Assembly (NCBI RefSeq): GCF_039595395.1
Contig: NZ_JBCNLP010000001.1
Span: forward strand, 1,674,001 to 1,738,000
Origin: Novosphingobium sp.
GTDB taxonomy: Bacteria > Pseudomonadota > Alphaproteobacteria > Sphingomonadales > Sphingomonadaceae
DNA: 64,000 bases
Direction of reading: 5' to 3'
The stretch's first letter is position 1, and each line of letters starts with the position of its first letter. The translations under genes and the position numbers were made by a program. This document shows positions 34,158 to 44,212 of this stretch, piece by piece. Under the pieces are notes generated by a model. That model saw only the letters and a list, made by a program, of their open reading frames with translations. It searched no databases and was not told the origin of the DNA.

Positions 34158-36410
34158 TCATGCGATACCCAGTTCCTCGCGCAATGCGACAATCAGGTCG
34201 GGGATCCGTGTCAGTTGCCCTTCCTCCTCGTCCAGGATGGCGGTGAACAGCGCGCGCCGGATCGCCGCTCGTTCCTCGACAGGGATGGTCACCGGGCAAG
34301 CCGACCACACAATGTCGAGCAGGCGCGCGCCGCCGTGCAGGCGCCCCATCAGATAATCGTGCTCGCGATAGGCGCGGCTGAAAAAGGCACCGAACTGGTG
34401 CATCGCCTCACCTTTCAGCCGCCGCGCCAGGCCGGTTTCGCTCTGGTCGCCCTGCCAGTCCATGGGTGAGATGCGATCGATGTGCACGGGCGATGTTTCG
34501 GCCAGGTCGTTCTGCTGGAACCATGCCAGCGTGGCGGCGTCATGATAGGCGAAACCTAGGTAGGCCAGCATCACCGCCTGGACCAGCGCATCGGGTAGTT
34601 CCGGGAGCGCCTCGGCCAGAACCGCATCCACCTGTTTGTCCAGCCGGTCCATCCTTCGCGCTTCGGCCAGATCGCGCAGCGCCGCACCCGGATGGCGCGC
34701 CCAATCCGCGCCTGCCGCGCCCTGCGGCCCACCTTGTGCGACGTCCAGCGTCAGCGAGAGCGCCTGCCACGCGGCGGTGCTGGCCCGGTCATGGGCGGTT
34801 TCGGGGATTTCGGGCTGCGCCTCGCGCGCCTGATCCAGCCGCGCGATCAGGTGCCGCATGCGCCGCTGACGATAGGCCACGTCATGGTCGCGCAGGAAGC
34901 CGATCAGCTCGCCCGACAGGCCCGGCCCCTCCGATGGCGTCAGGCGCAGGTTGGCCCGCGCCCAACGTCCCAAGGTCGCACGGGGCGCGCCGGTGCCGGC
35001 GGCGATCTGGTCCAGCGTGGCCTCCAGCTTGTAAAGCGCATAGGCGTGATAGGCATAGCCCGCCTGTTCAGCCGCGGCGCGCTGCGCGGCGTTCCGCCAT
35101 GCGCCCAATTGTCTGGCGGAGGGGCGCGCGCCCAGGATCTCTTCGCCCAACACCAGCCGCACGGCCTTGGTCACTTCGTCCTGAATGCCGGTGGCGATGT
35201 CATGGGCGCGCTGCAGGGCGGCCGATTGGCGGGTGAGCGATTCAAGGTTGTCACGGATGGGCTGCTCACGCGGAATGGTTGAAATCGCGCGAAAGATGAC
35301 CGGAAAGAAGCCCGGTGGGCCGTCCTCGGCGGGTTGCGCATGCAGGGATCGCGATTGCGTGGGGTCGACATAGACGAGGCGTCGGTCGACCTCCACCTCG
35401 GCGGGGCGGGCGGACAGGGCGGCGATGGCCGGGCCAAAGGGGGCGTTAACCAGCACCGATCCGTCGATCAGGGCCACCTTGTACAGATCGCCGCTGGCCG
35501 CATGGGCGGGCAAGATCCGCGCCAGAAACGCGTCGCGCCCCGGCCAGGCTTCGCCCCGGTCGGCCATCATTCGGTCGATTTCGCTCACCTGCAACGGCGG
35601 GAAGGCGCCGGGAAAGCTGGCTGTGGCCCGCGCGGCAAAGACCAGCTCGGGCAGGGAGGCCCAGGGGCCCGCCGTGGATGAGGCCCGAAAATCGATGGAC
35701 ACACGGTGTTCGCGCTCCTCCACCCAGGCCGGACTGTGGAGCGCGATGCGCTGGACGTAGCCGGTGCAGTCCGTCGCCGTGGTGAACAGGTCGAGCGGGT
35801 GGGCATCGGGCAGCAGGCGCTCGCCTGCCGGGCTGGCGGCCATCTCGTCGAGTGCCTCGGCGATCATGCCGGAAAAGCCGATGCCGCTGAAGGGGGCCTC
35901 GAACCAGCGGGCGCGCACCAGATGGGCCAGCCTGCTGCGCACCTCCGGCTCGTCGGCGGCCGGAACCGGCTCCCCGGCCCCCAGCATGCGCCCCATCAGC
36001 GGCGCCAGCCACTGCTTGGCCGTCCCGCGCCATGTGCCCTCTTCCTGGGTGAGCAACTGGTCGATATCGGCCCGTTCCAGCCAAAGGCGCGTCAGCGGTT
36101 CGAGCGATTGGCCCGACTGAATGGCCTGGGCCAGAAACACGCTGTTGAGCCCGCCCGCGCTGGCCCCGGCGACAATATCGGGCAGGATGGACAGATTGAG
36201 CCCGCTCCGCTGCCCGATCGTGTCCAGCATGGCAGCGTAGACCTGTTCGACGCGATGTAGGGACGGGGCAGTGTGCTGGTGGCCGGGGCGCTGACGCGCG
36301 GTGCTCGCGCGGGCCAGATGCCATACTTCCTTGGTCACGCCATGCATGTAGACGGCAAGGCTGATCCCGCCATAACAGACCAGGGCGATGCGGAGTTCCT
36401 TACGGCGCAT
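34158..36410 (-). CDS. patatin-like phospholipase (large, DUF3376-type)
   Basis: A 750-residue protein. The patatin domain occupies roughly residues 1-400. LRIALVCYGGISLAVYMHGVTKE supplies the oxyanion glycine loop, GASAGGLNS is the G-x-S-x-G nucleophile motif, and IDGSVLVNAPF holds the catalytic Asp (D-G-S here, not D-G-G/A). The C-terminal part is helical. This matches the long patatin-related proteins (TIGR03607 type) of actinobacteria and alphaproteobacteria, which are presumed lipid acyl hydrolases. The ATG at 36410 is chosen because the segment to the next upstream start (TTG at 36446) is not conserved in style. Third-position GC is high, so this gene is not part of the low-GC stretch beside it. 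Confidence 0.85.
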   Translation of the reverse strand: MRRKELRIALVCYGGISLAVYMHGVTKEVWHLARASTARQRPGHQHTAPSLHRVEQVYAAMLDTIGQRSGLNLSILPDIVAGASAGGLNSVFLAQAIQSGQSLEPLTRLWLERADIDQLLTQEEGTWRGTAKQWLAPLMGRMLGAGEPVPAADEPEVRSRLAHLVRARWFEAPFSGIGFSGMIAEALDEMAASPAGERLLPDAHPLDLFTTATDCTGYVQRIALHSPAWVEEREHRVSIDFRASSTAGPWASLPELVFAARATASFPGAFPPLQVSEIDRMMADRGEAWPGRDAFLARILPAHAASGDLYKVALIDGSVLVNAPFGPAIAALSARPAEVEVDRRLVYVDPTQSRSLHAQPAEDGPPGFFPVIFRAISTIPREQPIRDNLESLTRQSAALQRAHDIATGIQDEVTKAVRLVLGEEILGARPSARQLGAWRNAAQRAAAEQAGYAYHAYALYKLEATLDQIAAGTGAPRATLGRWARANLRLTPSEGPGLSGELIGFLRDHDVAYRQRRMRHLIARLDQAREAQPEIPETAHDRASTAAWQALSLTLDVAQGGPQGAAGADWARHPGAALRDLAEARRMDRLDKQVDAVLAEALPELPDALVQAVMLAYLGFAYHDAATLAWFQQNDLAETSPVHIDRISPMDWQGDQSETGLARRLKGEAMHQFGAFFSRAYREHDYLMGRLHGGARLLDIVWSACPVTIPVEERAAIRRALFTAILDEEEGQLTRIPDLIVALREELGIA

Positions 36411-36627
36411 GAGTGGCACTGTGCGCCTTTGCCCCGTTGATGGCAATCACCCGTCCAAATAACGGTTCTGTGCTGCAATGTGCTTGAAAATAAGCGTTTT
36501 ATAGCGGCAGCATGCCCGCGCCAAGGGGCGCGGCTCTTGCCGACGGGCGTCATCGAGCAGCGCGATCGAAGGGATGATCTGGCGCGCCAGCATCGCCGAG
36601 ATACCGTCCACCTCAATAACTATCTAC

Positions 36628-36690
36628 CGTGTGAACGAAAGGCAGCTTACGAGGAGCGCATTTGGGGCGGGGAAGGATCGCTTTGTCAGC
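36628..36690 (+). repeat. 63-bp dispersed element, copy 8
   Basis: Left end CGTGTGAACGAAAGGCAG, right end GATCGCTTTGTCAGC. It lies between the divergent patatin and AraC genes, about 130 bases before the AraC start, so this copy is not at a gene's 3' end. The minus-strand reading has no stop and ends Leu-Pro-Phe-Val-His-Thr. Confidence 0.8.
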
Positions 36691-36821
36691 GGCAGGGACC
36701 AAGTCAGTGATGCTTGATCACCCACGCACAGCAGCGGAAAGTCGAAGATAACCGCAATTATGTTGGTGTTTGCCGCAGCATAGGGCAGGGGTTCAATGGC
36801 ATTCGTTTCTCGGATCTTGAT

Positions 36822-37655
36822 ATGACCAGCGCACTCAAGCCCGATGTGACCTCGTTTCGACGACCGGACGGGGTGGCCGGCATCGAGACGATGGTCGGGC
36901 ACTATGTCACGCAGACGTTCAAACCTCATGCTCATGGGGAGTTCGTGATCGGCTTGATCGACCGGGGCTCCCATGCGGTCTGGTGTCGCGGTGAACAGCA
37001 TTCGGTGACGGGCAGCACCATCGTCACCATGCGCCCAGGCGACATCCATTTCGGAGGCGCCGCGGCGGACTGCGGCTGGGTCCAGCGCATGGTCTATATC
37101 GATGAGATGGTGATGGCCGATCTGGTCAGCGAAGGCTTCGAGCGCCCGCATGGAACGCAACCCGATTTCGGGCAAACCTTCTGGCCGGATCGAGACCTTG
37201 CCGACGCCTTCAGGTGCTATCATGGCGCGCTGCACAGCGCGCCATCGCGGCTCGCCAGTGATAGCGCGCTGGAGGCGCTCGTGCATGTCGTGGTCGGCCA
37301 GCTTGCGCCTTCGCTCATGCGCGATCCGGATCAGCGCCAGGCCCCCGCGTCGGTGGCGGCGATCAGGGATTATCTGCATGCCCATGTCGAGCGCAATGTC
37401 TCGCTGTTGGATCTCTGCCGGGTTTCGGGGCTGGGGCGCAGGCAGACGATCGACCTTTTCAAGCGTCATACCGGGCTGCCCCCTCATGCCTACCATCTGG
37501 GGCTGAAAATCGATGCGGCGCGCCGGCTGCTTCTCTCCGGTGTTCCCACGGCGGAGGTGGCCGCGCTCGTCGGCTTTGCCGATCAAAGCCATATGACCCG
37601 CCATTTCAAGGCCATCGTGGGGACAACCCCCAGCGCTTACAAGGCCGCTGCCTGA
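36822..37655 (+). CDS. AraC-family transcription regulator
   Basis: A 277-residue activator. The N-terminal part is a cupin-type sensor (HAHGEFVIGLIDRGSHAVWCRGEQHSV, TMRPGDIHFG). The C-terminal 100 residues hold two helix-turn-helix units: VSLLDLCRVSGLGRRQTIDLFKRHTGLPPHAYHL and TAEVAALVGFADQSHMTRHFKAIVGTTPSAY, the second being the AraC signature. The ATG at 36822 is preferred; codons upstream to 36714 are in frame but not conserved in style. It precedes an EamA carrier by 72 bases on the same strand. AraC-cupin/EamA pairs are common, and the regulator probably induces export of the effector. Confidence 0.88.
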   Translation: MTSALKPDVTSFRRPDGVAGIETMVGHYVTQTFKPHAHGEFVIGLIDRGSHAVWCRGEQHSVTGSTIVTMRPGDIHFGGAAADCGWVQRMVYIDEMVMADLVSEGFERPHGTQPDFGQTFWPDRDLADAFRCYHGALHSAPSRLASDSALEALVHVVVGQLAPSLMRDPDQRQAPASVAAIRDYLHAHVERNVSLLDLCRVSGLGRRQTIDLFKRHTGLPPHAYHLGLKIDAARRLLLSGVPTAEVAALVGFADQSHMTRHFKAIVGTTPSAYKAAA

Positions 37656-37727
37656 TCCGCACTTTCGTTCTAGAGGCGCCCGTGAGCAACCCCTACGTGC
37701 CCAGGCAGGCAACATCGGGGGTGATCC

Positions 37728-38687
37728 ATGGAACAGAGACGGGCGTTTGTGCGGAGACACACCGGGCGCTGGAGTGCCTTCGCGGCCGATGGCGCGGTTT
37801 TGTGCATCGCCATGGTGTGGGGCGCCAGCTATCCGGTGGCCAAAACCGCGCTGTTCTTTGTTCCGGTTCTGGCCCTCATCAGCTTGCGATTTGCGATCAC
37901 CGCGGCGGTGATGACCTGTTTGAACTGGCGCGAGATCGTTGCCGTCAAGGCCTCGGATTTTGCGGCCTCGCTGGCATTGGGGACAATCCTGTTTGCGATT
38001 TTTGTTGCGGAAACCTTCGGTGTAAGCCGGACATCGGCAACGAACGCTGCCTTTATCATCTCGCTCTGCACCGTGATGACGCCGCTTCTGGATTATGGCC
38101 TGGCGCGGCGCGGTCCGCCCCTGCGTGTGGTCGGGGCTGCCATACTCTCCTGTGCCGGCGTGGCGGTGCTGTGCAAGCAGTTGACCGCCCTTTCGGCGGG
38201 AGATGGGCTGGTTCTGGTCGCGGCCGGGTTGCGTGCGTTGATGGTTGTATCGACCAAGCGGCTGATGCGGAACCGACAGCTTTCCTCCGGGGCGCTGACG
38301 GCGGTGCAATCCTCAACGGTTTTCGTCCTGGCCTGCGTTTTTGCCGCCGTGACGGGTGTCAAAGTTGATCGGAGTGTTGTGACGCAAGTCCCGTTCGTCG
38401 AGGCTCTGCTCTTTTTGTCCATTTTGTGCACGATTGCCGCCTTTTACATCCAGAACCTGGCCGTGCGCCGATCGAGCCCGACCAAGGTCAGCTTCCTGAT
38501 GAGCACAGAACCGGTTTTCGGCCTGATCTTCGCGAGCATCGTGCTGGCAGAGCCGATTTCAGCGCGGGCGCTGGCCGGAGGGGCGATGATCCTGAGCGGC
38601 ACCATCATCGGTATTCTGGGGGACATGGGCACCCGGCGCCGGACGAGCCAAACCGTTGACGGTAGCGCAGGCCCGCTCACCACATGA
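37728..38687 (+). CDS. EamA/DMT-family exporter
   Basis: A 319-residue ten-helix carrier with two EamA halves: GAVLCIAMVWGASYPVAKTAL with ISLRFAITA at the start, and a second repeat ending with SPTKVSFLMSTEPVFGLIFASIVLAEPISARALAGGAMILSGTI. The E-P-V-x-x-L/x-F motif before the last helices is typical of EamA. It is likely regulated by the AraC gene upstream. Its stop codon is part of dispersed element copy 9. Confidence 0.87.
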   Translation: MEQRRAFVRRHTGRWSAFAADGAVLCIAMVWGASYPVAKTALFFVPVLALISLRFAITAAVMTCLNWREIVAVKASDFAASLALGTILFAIFVAETFGVSRTSATNAAFIISLCTVMTPLLDYGLARRGPPLRVVGAAILSCAGVAVLCKQLTALSAGDGLVLVAAGLRALMVVSTKRLMRNRQLSSGALTAVQSSTVFVLACVFAAVTGVKVDRSVVTQVPFVEALLFLSILCTIAAFYIQNLAVRRSSPTKVSFLMSTEPVFGLIFASIVLAEPISARALAGGAMILSGTIIGILGDMGTRRRTSQTVDGSAGPLTT

Positions 38688-38743
38688 CCATTGGCAGGGC
38701 TTGGACGAGCGGTTCGGACGCCGGGAGTGCTCGCTTCATCGGT
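38681..38743 (+). repeat. 63-bp dispersed element, copy 9 (divergent)
   Basis: Left end CACATGACCATTGGCAG, right end TCGCTTCATCGGT, so both end boxes have changes. The TGA of the left box is the stop codon of the EamA gene. The minus-strand reading keeps the 21-codon length without a stop (Thr-Asp-Glu-Ala start). This is the weakest accepted copy. Confidence 0.5.
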
Positions 38744-38944
38744 GCCGCTGGCCTTATGCGTTGCTGCATTATTCGGTTCAGTGCCGCCGATAGGCAAGCG
38801 AGAGGTTCCAAAACCTGACGCAGAATAATGGCCTGACCCACTCTATGAGCCGGTCAGGCCATGGCTGGGATGATACAGCGATGGAGAGTTTTCTTTCGCC
38901 GCTCAAAACCGGACAGACCAGAAAAGCAGCTCGCACCGAAGAGA

Positions 38945-38976
38945 GCAGCCTCACCGGATTCGATGAATGAGGCTGC
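38945..38976 (-). terminator. hairpin behind the first phosphoesterase operon
   Basis: GCAGCCTC (38945-38952) pairs exactly with GAGGCTGC (38969-38976) across a 16-base loop, about 40 bases after the stop of the minus-strand gene at 39013. It is followed on that strand by a pyrimidine stretch without a clean T run. It could end the four-gene operon. Confidence 0.5.
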
Positions 38977-39012
38977 CTCTGTCGAGGTCGAGCGGTCGCT
39001 TGGCGCTGGAAC

Positions 39013-40296
39013 CTAGAGAGCCTTGGGAGCCCCAAACCGGGCACGGAAATCGGTCAATTCAAAGCTGAAATCGTCCATTGCGTTGAAGTCGGCATCGTCC
39101 ATCTTGGGATGTTCCTGACCCTTGTACCATTTGGCATAATCCGCGACCTCGCTGCTGAATTTCTTGTAATGGGTCGAATAGGTGCGAACCTTCACCTTGG
39201 GCACGCTGTTCGCAAAATCGAAGGTCATCAGGCGCATCCAGCCATCGCCAATGCCTTCAGGCGTAGACTTCGCGCCGGCATCCTTCACAGTTTGCTGCCG
39301 CCCCTGATAATCCGAGAGCAACTGATAGATAGGGTGGCCGAAGCGGTTGGGATCGGTGCGGAACCACTGGGCATGTTCATGGCCGCACAGCACCATGAAG
39401 ATCTGATCGTGCCGGGCGATGAATTTGTCCCACATCATCTGCGGCGTGTTGGCATCCGGATCGAGCGCGTGATTGTCGACGATCGGATTGGGCTCACGCG
39501 CACCGCCGGTTTGGAGAAAATCATGCGTGGAGATGATCGTCGGAAGGCCCGGATAGCGTTTCACGATCTCTTCCGCCCATTTTAGCGATGCTTCGGGAGC
39601 ATCGAACTGCAAGCCGATATGCAGGAATTTGTAGCCGCCTGCGGTGAAGATCTGGGCGTTGTCGGCGCCGCCATCATGGCTGGCGACATACCATGGCTTG
39701 TCCTTGAAGAAGTCGGATTGATCCGAGAAGACCGAGCGCCAATTGTCCAGGCCGCCCACATGCAGCATACCGATGTCTTCCTCGGACTTGATCACCGGTT
39801 TTGGCGGATGGTTGGAATCCGGGAACTGCGCATCGTAATCGTGATTACCCGGCACGGCGGAGAAAGGCACCTTGCCGCTGATCAGCTCGTAAGCCTCTCT
39901 CACCTTGGGCGCCTCCACCGTCAACACCTTGGGTGTTGGCGCCAGAAAGGCGTCGATCATCGGATTGTTGCCGCGCTTCAGACCCAGCGCCTGGCTGCGC
40001 GGATCGATGGGCAAGGTCTGATGCTGCCATGCGTCGCCCAGCGTCATGACGAAGTCGATGTCCCCGCCCTGGCTACGGGCATGGTCGGCGACGAATTGCA
40101 TCTGCTCCAGCAGCATTGGCGCGGCATCGAAGGCAAAGCCCGCGTCCTTCTGATGGTTGAAATCGACGTAATTTTGCGTGTCGGGAATGACCGCGATGGT
40201 GAAAGTCGTGCTGGCGGGCGCCTGCGCTGCCGCGTTCTGCATGGGAACAAGGGCGGCAAGCGCGCAAGCCGCGAGAAGGTTTTTTGCAAATTTCAT
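39013..40296 (-). CDS. exported calcineurin-like metallophosphoesterase (MPE1)
   Basis: A 427-residue protein with a signal peptide ending NAAAQA near residue 25. The five metal motifs of the family are present in a variant form: IPDTQNY (Asp39; Q replaces the usual His of D-x-H), TLGDAW (G-D), PGNHDYD (G-N-H-D), ISTHDFL and CGHEHAQ (G-H-x-H). It would cleave a phosphomonoester or diester in the periplasm or outside. It follows the TonB receptor by 23 bases and ends the operon that begins at 45474. Two paralogues are at 44212 and 58815; it is closest to the latter (shared DNWRSVF/DNFRSVF, PWYVASHDGGAD and YSTHYK). The substrate is unknown. Confidence 0.88.
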   Translation of the reverse strand: MKFAKNLLAACALAALVPMQNAAAQAPASTTFTIAVIPDTQNYVDFNHQKDAGFAFDAAPMLLEQMQFVADHARSQGGDIDFVMTLGDAWQHQTLPIDPRSQALGLKRGNNPMIDAFLAPTPKVLTVEAPKVREAYELISGKVPFSAVPGNHDYDAQFPDSNHPPKPVIKSEEDIGMLHVGGLDNWRSVFSDQSDFFKDKPWYVASHDGGADNAQIFTAGGYKFLHIGLQFDAPEASLKWAEEIVKRYPGLPTIISTHDFLQTGGAREPNPIVDNHALDPDANTPQMMWDKFIARHDQIFMVLCGHEHAQWFRTDPNRFGHPIYQLLSDYQGRQQTVKDAGAKSTPEGIGDGWMRLMTFDFANSVPKVKVRTYSTHYKKFSSEVADYAKWYKGQEHPKMDDADFNAMDDFSFELTDFRARFGAPKAL

Positions 40297-40319
40297 GGAT
40301 CAGACCCTTCGTCTCAAGA

Positions 40320-42746
40320 TCAGAGTTTTACGCGCAGCGTCGCGCCATAGGTTGCCGGGTCGCCAAAAAAGGCGACCAGAGTTCCGGGCACCAGCGTGCC
40401 GTAATTGAAGTAATTGTTGATCCGGCGCTTGTTGGCGACATTGCGGCCCCAGAACGAAAGGTCCCAACGCCCTTCATTGTCACGGATGCCAAGCCGCAGA
40501 TTGACCACCGCGTAATTGCCGGTGATCGAATAGATCGAATCGTCGTTCGATCCGTAATAGTGCGAACGCCACGATACTTCCGGGCTGAAATACACTGCGC
40601 GAGACCTGCCGACCGGCGTTTCGGCCGTTCCGTTCAGGCCCATGGTCCATTTGGGCGCGCCCACGATCGGCTTGCCCGACAGGTCGCAGGTGGTCGAACC
40701 GGTCGGCGCCTCGATCGGGCAGGGCGCGCTGGTGTAGGACAGATATTTGGCATCGTTGTAGGCCACAAAGCCGTGGAAGCTCAGCCCCCGCACCGGAGCC
40801 GCGGTGGCTTCAAATTCCACGCCCTGCGTCCGCGCGGCGCCCGCGCTGACGATGGGGTTGATGATCGACATGCCCCCCGCGCCCGACGGGCTGGGGACGA
40901 CCTGGGTCACATTCGCCTGATAATTGCTGATGTCCATCCGGAACACGTCGAGTGTGGCGGACAGCTTGTGGTGGAACCAGTCGCCCTTGATGCCAACCTC
41001 GTAGTTGGTCGCGGTTTCCGGGCGCACGGCATATTGGTCGAGCGGGAGGGTGCCGGGTGCCTGCGTTGTGTTGAGGCCGCCCGCCTTCTCACCATGCGAG
41101 ACGGTGAAATAGGTCATCAGCGAAGGAGTCGGATGATAGTCCGAGGAGATCAGCCAGCTCGGCGCTGTGTCCGAAATCCTGACGAAAACCGCGCCGGGGG
41201 TAACCTGCCAATCATTGTTGGTGGTGCCGCTCCAGACGTTTTCCTGCTTGGTTTCGTGTGTCACGCGCACGCCGCCGGTGATGTTCCATTTGGGCATCAC
41301 ATGCCAGGTCGCCTGGCCAAAAGCGGCGATCGAACGGGTCAGGGGATCGGCATAGGTGTTCACATGCTTGCCCGCATAGCCGAGCACGGCGGGAATGGAG
41401 GCATAGGCGGCATAGGCTGCGGGGTTGGAATTATAGAGCGCCGCTTCTGTTTGCAGCGTCGCATTGGATTGGCCGGACAGATAGGCCGGTGCGTCCGCGC
41501 CATATTCGGTGTGGGCATCGGTCTTGACGAACTGGTTGAAGTAATAGACCCCCGCGATCAGATCAACATTGCCGATGCGCGGAAAGGCCAGACGCAGCTC
41601 CTGCGTCCATTGGCGGTCCTGAATGTGATAACCGCCATAGAGCACATCGGCACTGCTGCTTTCCGTGTCGGCCCGCGAGTCATATTGCCAGTAGCGGAAG
41701 GCGGTGAGTGAGGTGAGCGTGAAGCCGCCAAGCTTCCAGTTGATTTCTGCTGAACCGGCGCCCTGCCGCGTGCCGGTTTCCAGCGGGCCGCCTGCGGCCG
41801 TGTAGGCGCCGCTCGGATCGACCACCAGGCCTTTGGCGATCATGCCGACATGGGGATTGGTGATGATCGTGCCGCCGATCGCTGCCACCTTCGCGGCCAG
41901 GGCGGTGCCTTGTGAACCGATGGTGGGAAGAAAAGCGAGCGCGCCGGTGCTCTGTTGCTCGGCCGAATATTCGCCGATCAGGCGCAGGCTGAAGTCCGGG
42001 CTGGGCTTCCACAGCACTTGGGCTCGCGCGCCATTGCGGTTGAGATTGTTGACCCATTGCCCGTTGGCCACGTTGTAGACATCGCCATCGCGGGTGGTGG
42101 AATAGCCGGTCAGGCGGAAAGCCAGCTGTGGCGTGATGGGGCCGGTGATCGAGCCCTGGAATTGTTTGTAGTTGTAGTTTCCGTAAGTGGCGGCACCCTT
42201 CAGTCCCCATTTGAAATCGGGCAGTTCTGTGGTGATGTTGATGGCGCCCGCCGTGGTGTTCTTGCCGAACAGCGTGCCCTGTGGGCCGCGCAACTGCTCG
42301 ATCTGCTTGATATCGATCAGATCCATCGAGGCCATACCGGGGCGCCCCAGATAAACGCCGTCGACGAACACGCCCGCGCTGTTTTCAAGGCCGTCCGAAC
42401 CGGGATTGTTGCCGATGCCGCGGATCGACATGGTGGTCTGGTGCCCGTTGGTGATGACCACCACCGTGGATGGGGCCAGCTGATTGAGATCCTCGAGGCG
42501 AATGTGCTGGTTCTGTCCCAGACGGTCGCCGCCGATTGCCGAGATCGCGATCGGCACGTCGGCTGCGCGTTCCTTCACCTTGCGGGCCGTGACGACGATG
42601 TCGTCCACTTCCCCGCTCTGGGCGGGCGTCGCTGCCGCTGCGGCGCTTGCGTCTCCGGCATGGGCTGCCGGGGCTGTCAGCGCGGCGGCCATGGCAAGCG
42701 CGCAACAGGAGAGGAGGTGGGTGTTGAACGTGGTCTTGCGGGGCAT
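40320..42746 (-). CDS. TonB-dependent receptor (TBDR1)
   Basis: An 808-residue outer-membrane receptor. The signal peptide ends AAHAGD near residue 31. The plug carries DDIVVTARKVKERAADVPIAISAI, IRGIGNNPGSDG and LRGPQGTLFGKNTTAGAINI; the barrel ends in GATLRVKL. This is the pesticin/FyuA-like receptor type abundant in sphingomonads. It resembles the receptor at 56442-58788 very closely, with nearly identical plug sequence, so one is a duplicate of the other. It lies between the MFS carrier and the MPE1 gene in one operon, suggesting that it imports the phosphoesterase's substrate or product. The ATG has AAGGAACAGG close upstream. Confidence 0.9.
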   Translation of the reverse strand: MPRKTTFNTHLLSCCALAMAAALTAPAAHAGDASAAAAATPAQSGEVDDIVVTARKVKERAADVPIAISAIGGDRLGQNQHIRLEDLNQLAPSTVVVITNGHQTTMSIRGIGNNPGSDGLENSAGVFVDGVYLGRPGMASMDLIDIKQIEQLRGPQGTLFGKNTTAGAINITTELPDFKWGLKGAATYGNYNYKQFQGSITGPITPQLAFRLTGYSTTRDGDVYNVANGQWVNNLNRNGARAQVLWKPSPDFSLRLIGEYSAEQQSTGALAFLPTIGSQGTALAAKVAAIGGTIITNPHVGMIAKGLVVDPSGAYTAAGGPLETGTRQGAGSAEINWKLGGFTLTSLTAFRYWQYDSRADTESSSADVLYGGYHIQDRQWTQELRLAFPRIGNVDLIAGVYYFNQFVKTDAHTEYGADAPAYLSGQSNATLQTEAALYNSNPAAYAAYASIPAVLGYAGKHVNTYADPLTRSIAAFGQATWHVMPKWNITGGVRVTHETKQENVWSGTTNNDWQVTPGAVFVRISDTAPSWLISSDYHPTPSLMTYFTVSHGEKAGGLNTTQAPGTLPLDQYAVRPETATNYEVGIKGDWFHHKLSATLDVFRMDISNYQANVTQVVPSPSGAGGMSIINPIVSAGAARTQGVEFEATAAPVRGLSFHGFVAYNDAKYLSYTSAPCPIEAPTGSTTCDLSGKPIVGAPKWTMGLNGTAETPVGRSRAVYFSPEVSWRSHYYGSNDDSIYSITGNYAVVNLRLGIRDNEGRWDLSFWGRNVANKRRINNYFNYGTLVPGTLVAFFGDPATYGATLRVKL

Positions 42747-42868
42747 GCCCTGTTCCTTGGATGCGGGGTGTAAGGGAAAGGCCGATGCGCGAGGCGCGCC
42801 GGGCCACCCCGGTGGCGGATGCCACCGGGCGGGGAGGAAGGTTTTGGCTTGGGTTAAAGCGGGGCCGG

Positions 42869-44212
42869 TCAGCCGATAGGGCGGGCGCCTCTTTGGCCGG
42901 CTTGGGCCATATCCTGGCGGATGGAGGTGAGCGCGCACAGCATGATCAGGCCGCCCAGAACATAGGTGAGCGAGATGCCGACCAGTGCCATGCGCAGTGC
43001 GTCGCCGCCGAACCGGCCATGCAGGGCATCGCTCAGCCAGCCGACCAGCGAAGGACCGATGCCGACACCGGCAAGGTTGAAGAACAGCAGGAACAGGGCC
43101 GATCCGGTGGCGCGCAGGCGTGGCCCGGCCAGATCCTGAATGGTGGCATAGACCGTGCTGCCGCTGCCCATGGCCAGCAGGGTCATCGGCACGGCCAGCC
43201 ACAGCACCATGCGCAGATCATGCGCCATCAGGAAGGCGATGGTGACCGGGCAGGCCAGAATGAAGCATCCCGCCATCTGCCACACCACCCAGCGCCGGTC
43301 GCGACGGCCCAGCATATCGCCCAGCAGGCCGCCGGCGAACAGGGCCACGATCATGGCGATGCCGTTGATCGAGCCATAGCTGGCCCCCACCTGACTGGCT
43401 GACAGCCCCTGGCTGCGCATCAGGAAGGCGGGTACCCAGCCAATGGTGGCGTAGGCGGCCATGGTGGCCAACGCATAACCCAGATAGATCAGGCGCAGGC
43501 TTCGCACACCCAGCAGCGTGCCGACCGCCTGCCGCATGGTCATGGGAAGCGCGGGCGCATCGAGCGATGCCTTGCGCGCCACCGGTTTGCGCAAAGTCGC
43601 CCAGAGCAGCCATGCCAGCAGCGGGCCCGGGATGGCCCCCGCCAGAAAGGCGGCGCGCCAGCCCCAATGATCCGCCACCCAGCCGCCGCAGACGCCCGCC
43701 AGCATCAGGCCGATGCCGCTGGCCACAGTGGCGATGGCAATGGCGGTGGCGCGCCAGCGCTCGGGGAAATGATCGGAGAGGATCGCCTGCGTGGTGGGTA
43801 CGCAGCCCGCCTCGCCCACGCCCACGCCCATGCGGGCCAGCAGCAGCATGGGGAAGCCCGCCGCCGCCCCGCACAGGGCTGTCATGATCGACCACAGCAT
43901 CAGCGCCAGAGCCAGCACCGGCACGCGTCGTCCGCCATCGGAGAGGCGCGCCACAGGCACCGCCAGCAGGGAATAGACCAGCGCGAAGCCGAGCCCGGTC
44001 AACAGGCCGACCTGCCCATCGCTCACCTTCAGATCATGCTTGATGCTTTCCACCAGAATGCCGACCAGATAACGGTCATAGGAACCGATAAGCGAGATGA
44101 GCGACATGAGGAGCAGCACGTAAAGCGCCATCTTCATGCCGGGGGCGGGCAGGGAGGCCGGCGAGGCAGGGCTGCTGCCCTGCATCGCGACGGGATCGGC
44201 TTCGCGGAACAT
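42869..44212 (-). CDS. MFS transporter (Spinster-like)
   Basis: A 447-residue inner-membrane carrier with 12 helices. LSDGGRRVPVL is the loop 2-3 motif, GVGVGEAGCVPTTQAILSDHFPERWRATA marks the Spinster/hexuronate-type MFS group, and GLLGDMLGRRDRRW is the second-half loop. Its ATG shares one base with the stop of the MPE2 gene (TAATG), so translation is coupled. It lies in the operon MPE2-MFS-TBDR1-MPE1 and probably moves the organic part of the nutrient across the inner membrane. Confidence 0.87.
   Translation of the reverse strand: MFREADPVAMQGSSPASPASLPAPGMKMALYVLLLMSLISLIGSYDRYLVGILVESIKHDLKVSDGQVGLLTGLGFALVYSLLAVPVARLSDGGRRVPVLALALMLWSIMTALCGAAAGFPMLLLARMGVGVGEAGCVPTTQAILSDHFPERWRATAIAIATVASGIGLMLAGVCGGWVADHWGWRAAFLAGAIPGPLLAWLLWATLRKPVARKASLDAPALPMTMRQAVGTLLGVRSLRLIYLGYALATMAAYATIGWVPAFLMRSQGLSASQVGASYGSINGIAMIVALFAGGLLGDMLGRRDRRWVVWQMAGCFILACPVTIAFLMAHDLRMVLWLAVPMTLLAMGSGSTVYATIQDLAGPRLRATGSALFLLFFNLAGVGIGPSLVGWLSDALHGRFGGDALRMALVGISLTYVLGGLIMLCALTSIRQDMAQAGQRGARPIG

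Noticed and set aside
36624..38309. A 561-codon minus-strand frame across the AraC and EamA genes
   Set aside because: It is antisense to two well-supported genes and shows Arg/Gln/His-rich shadow composition.
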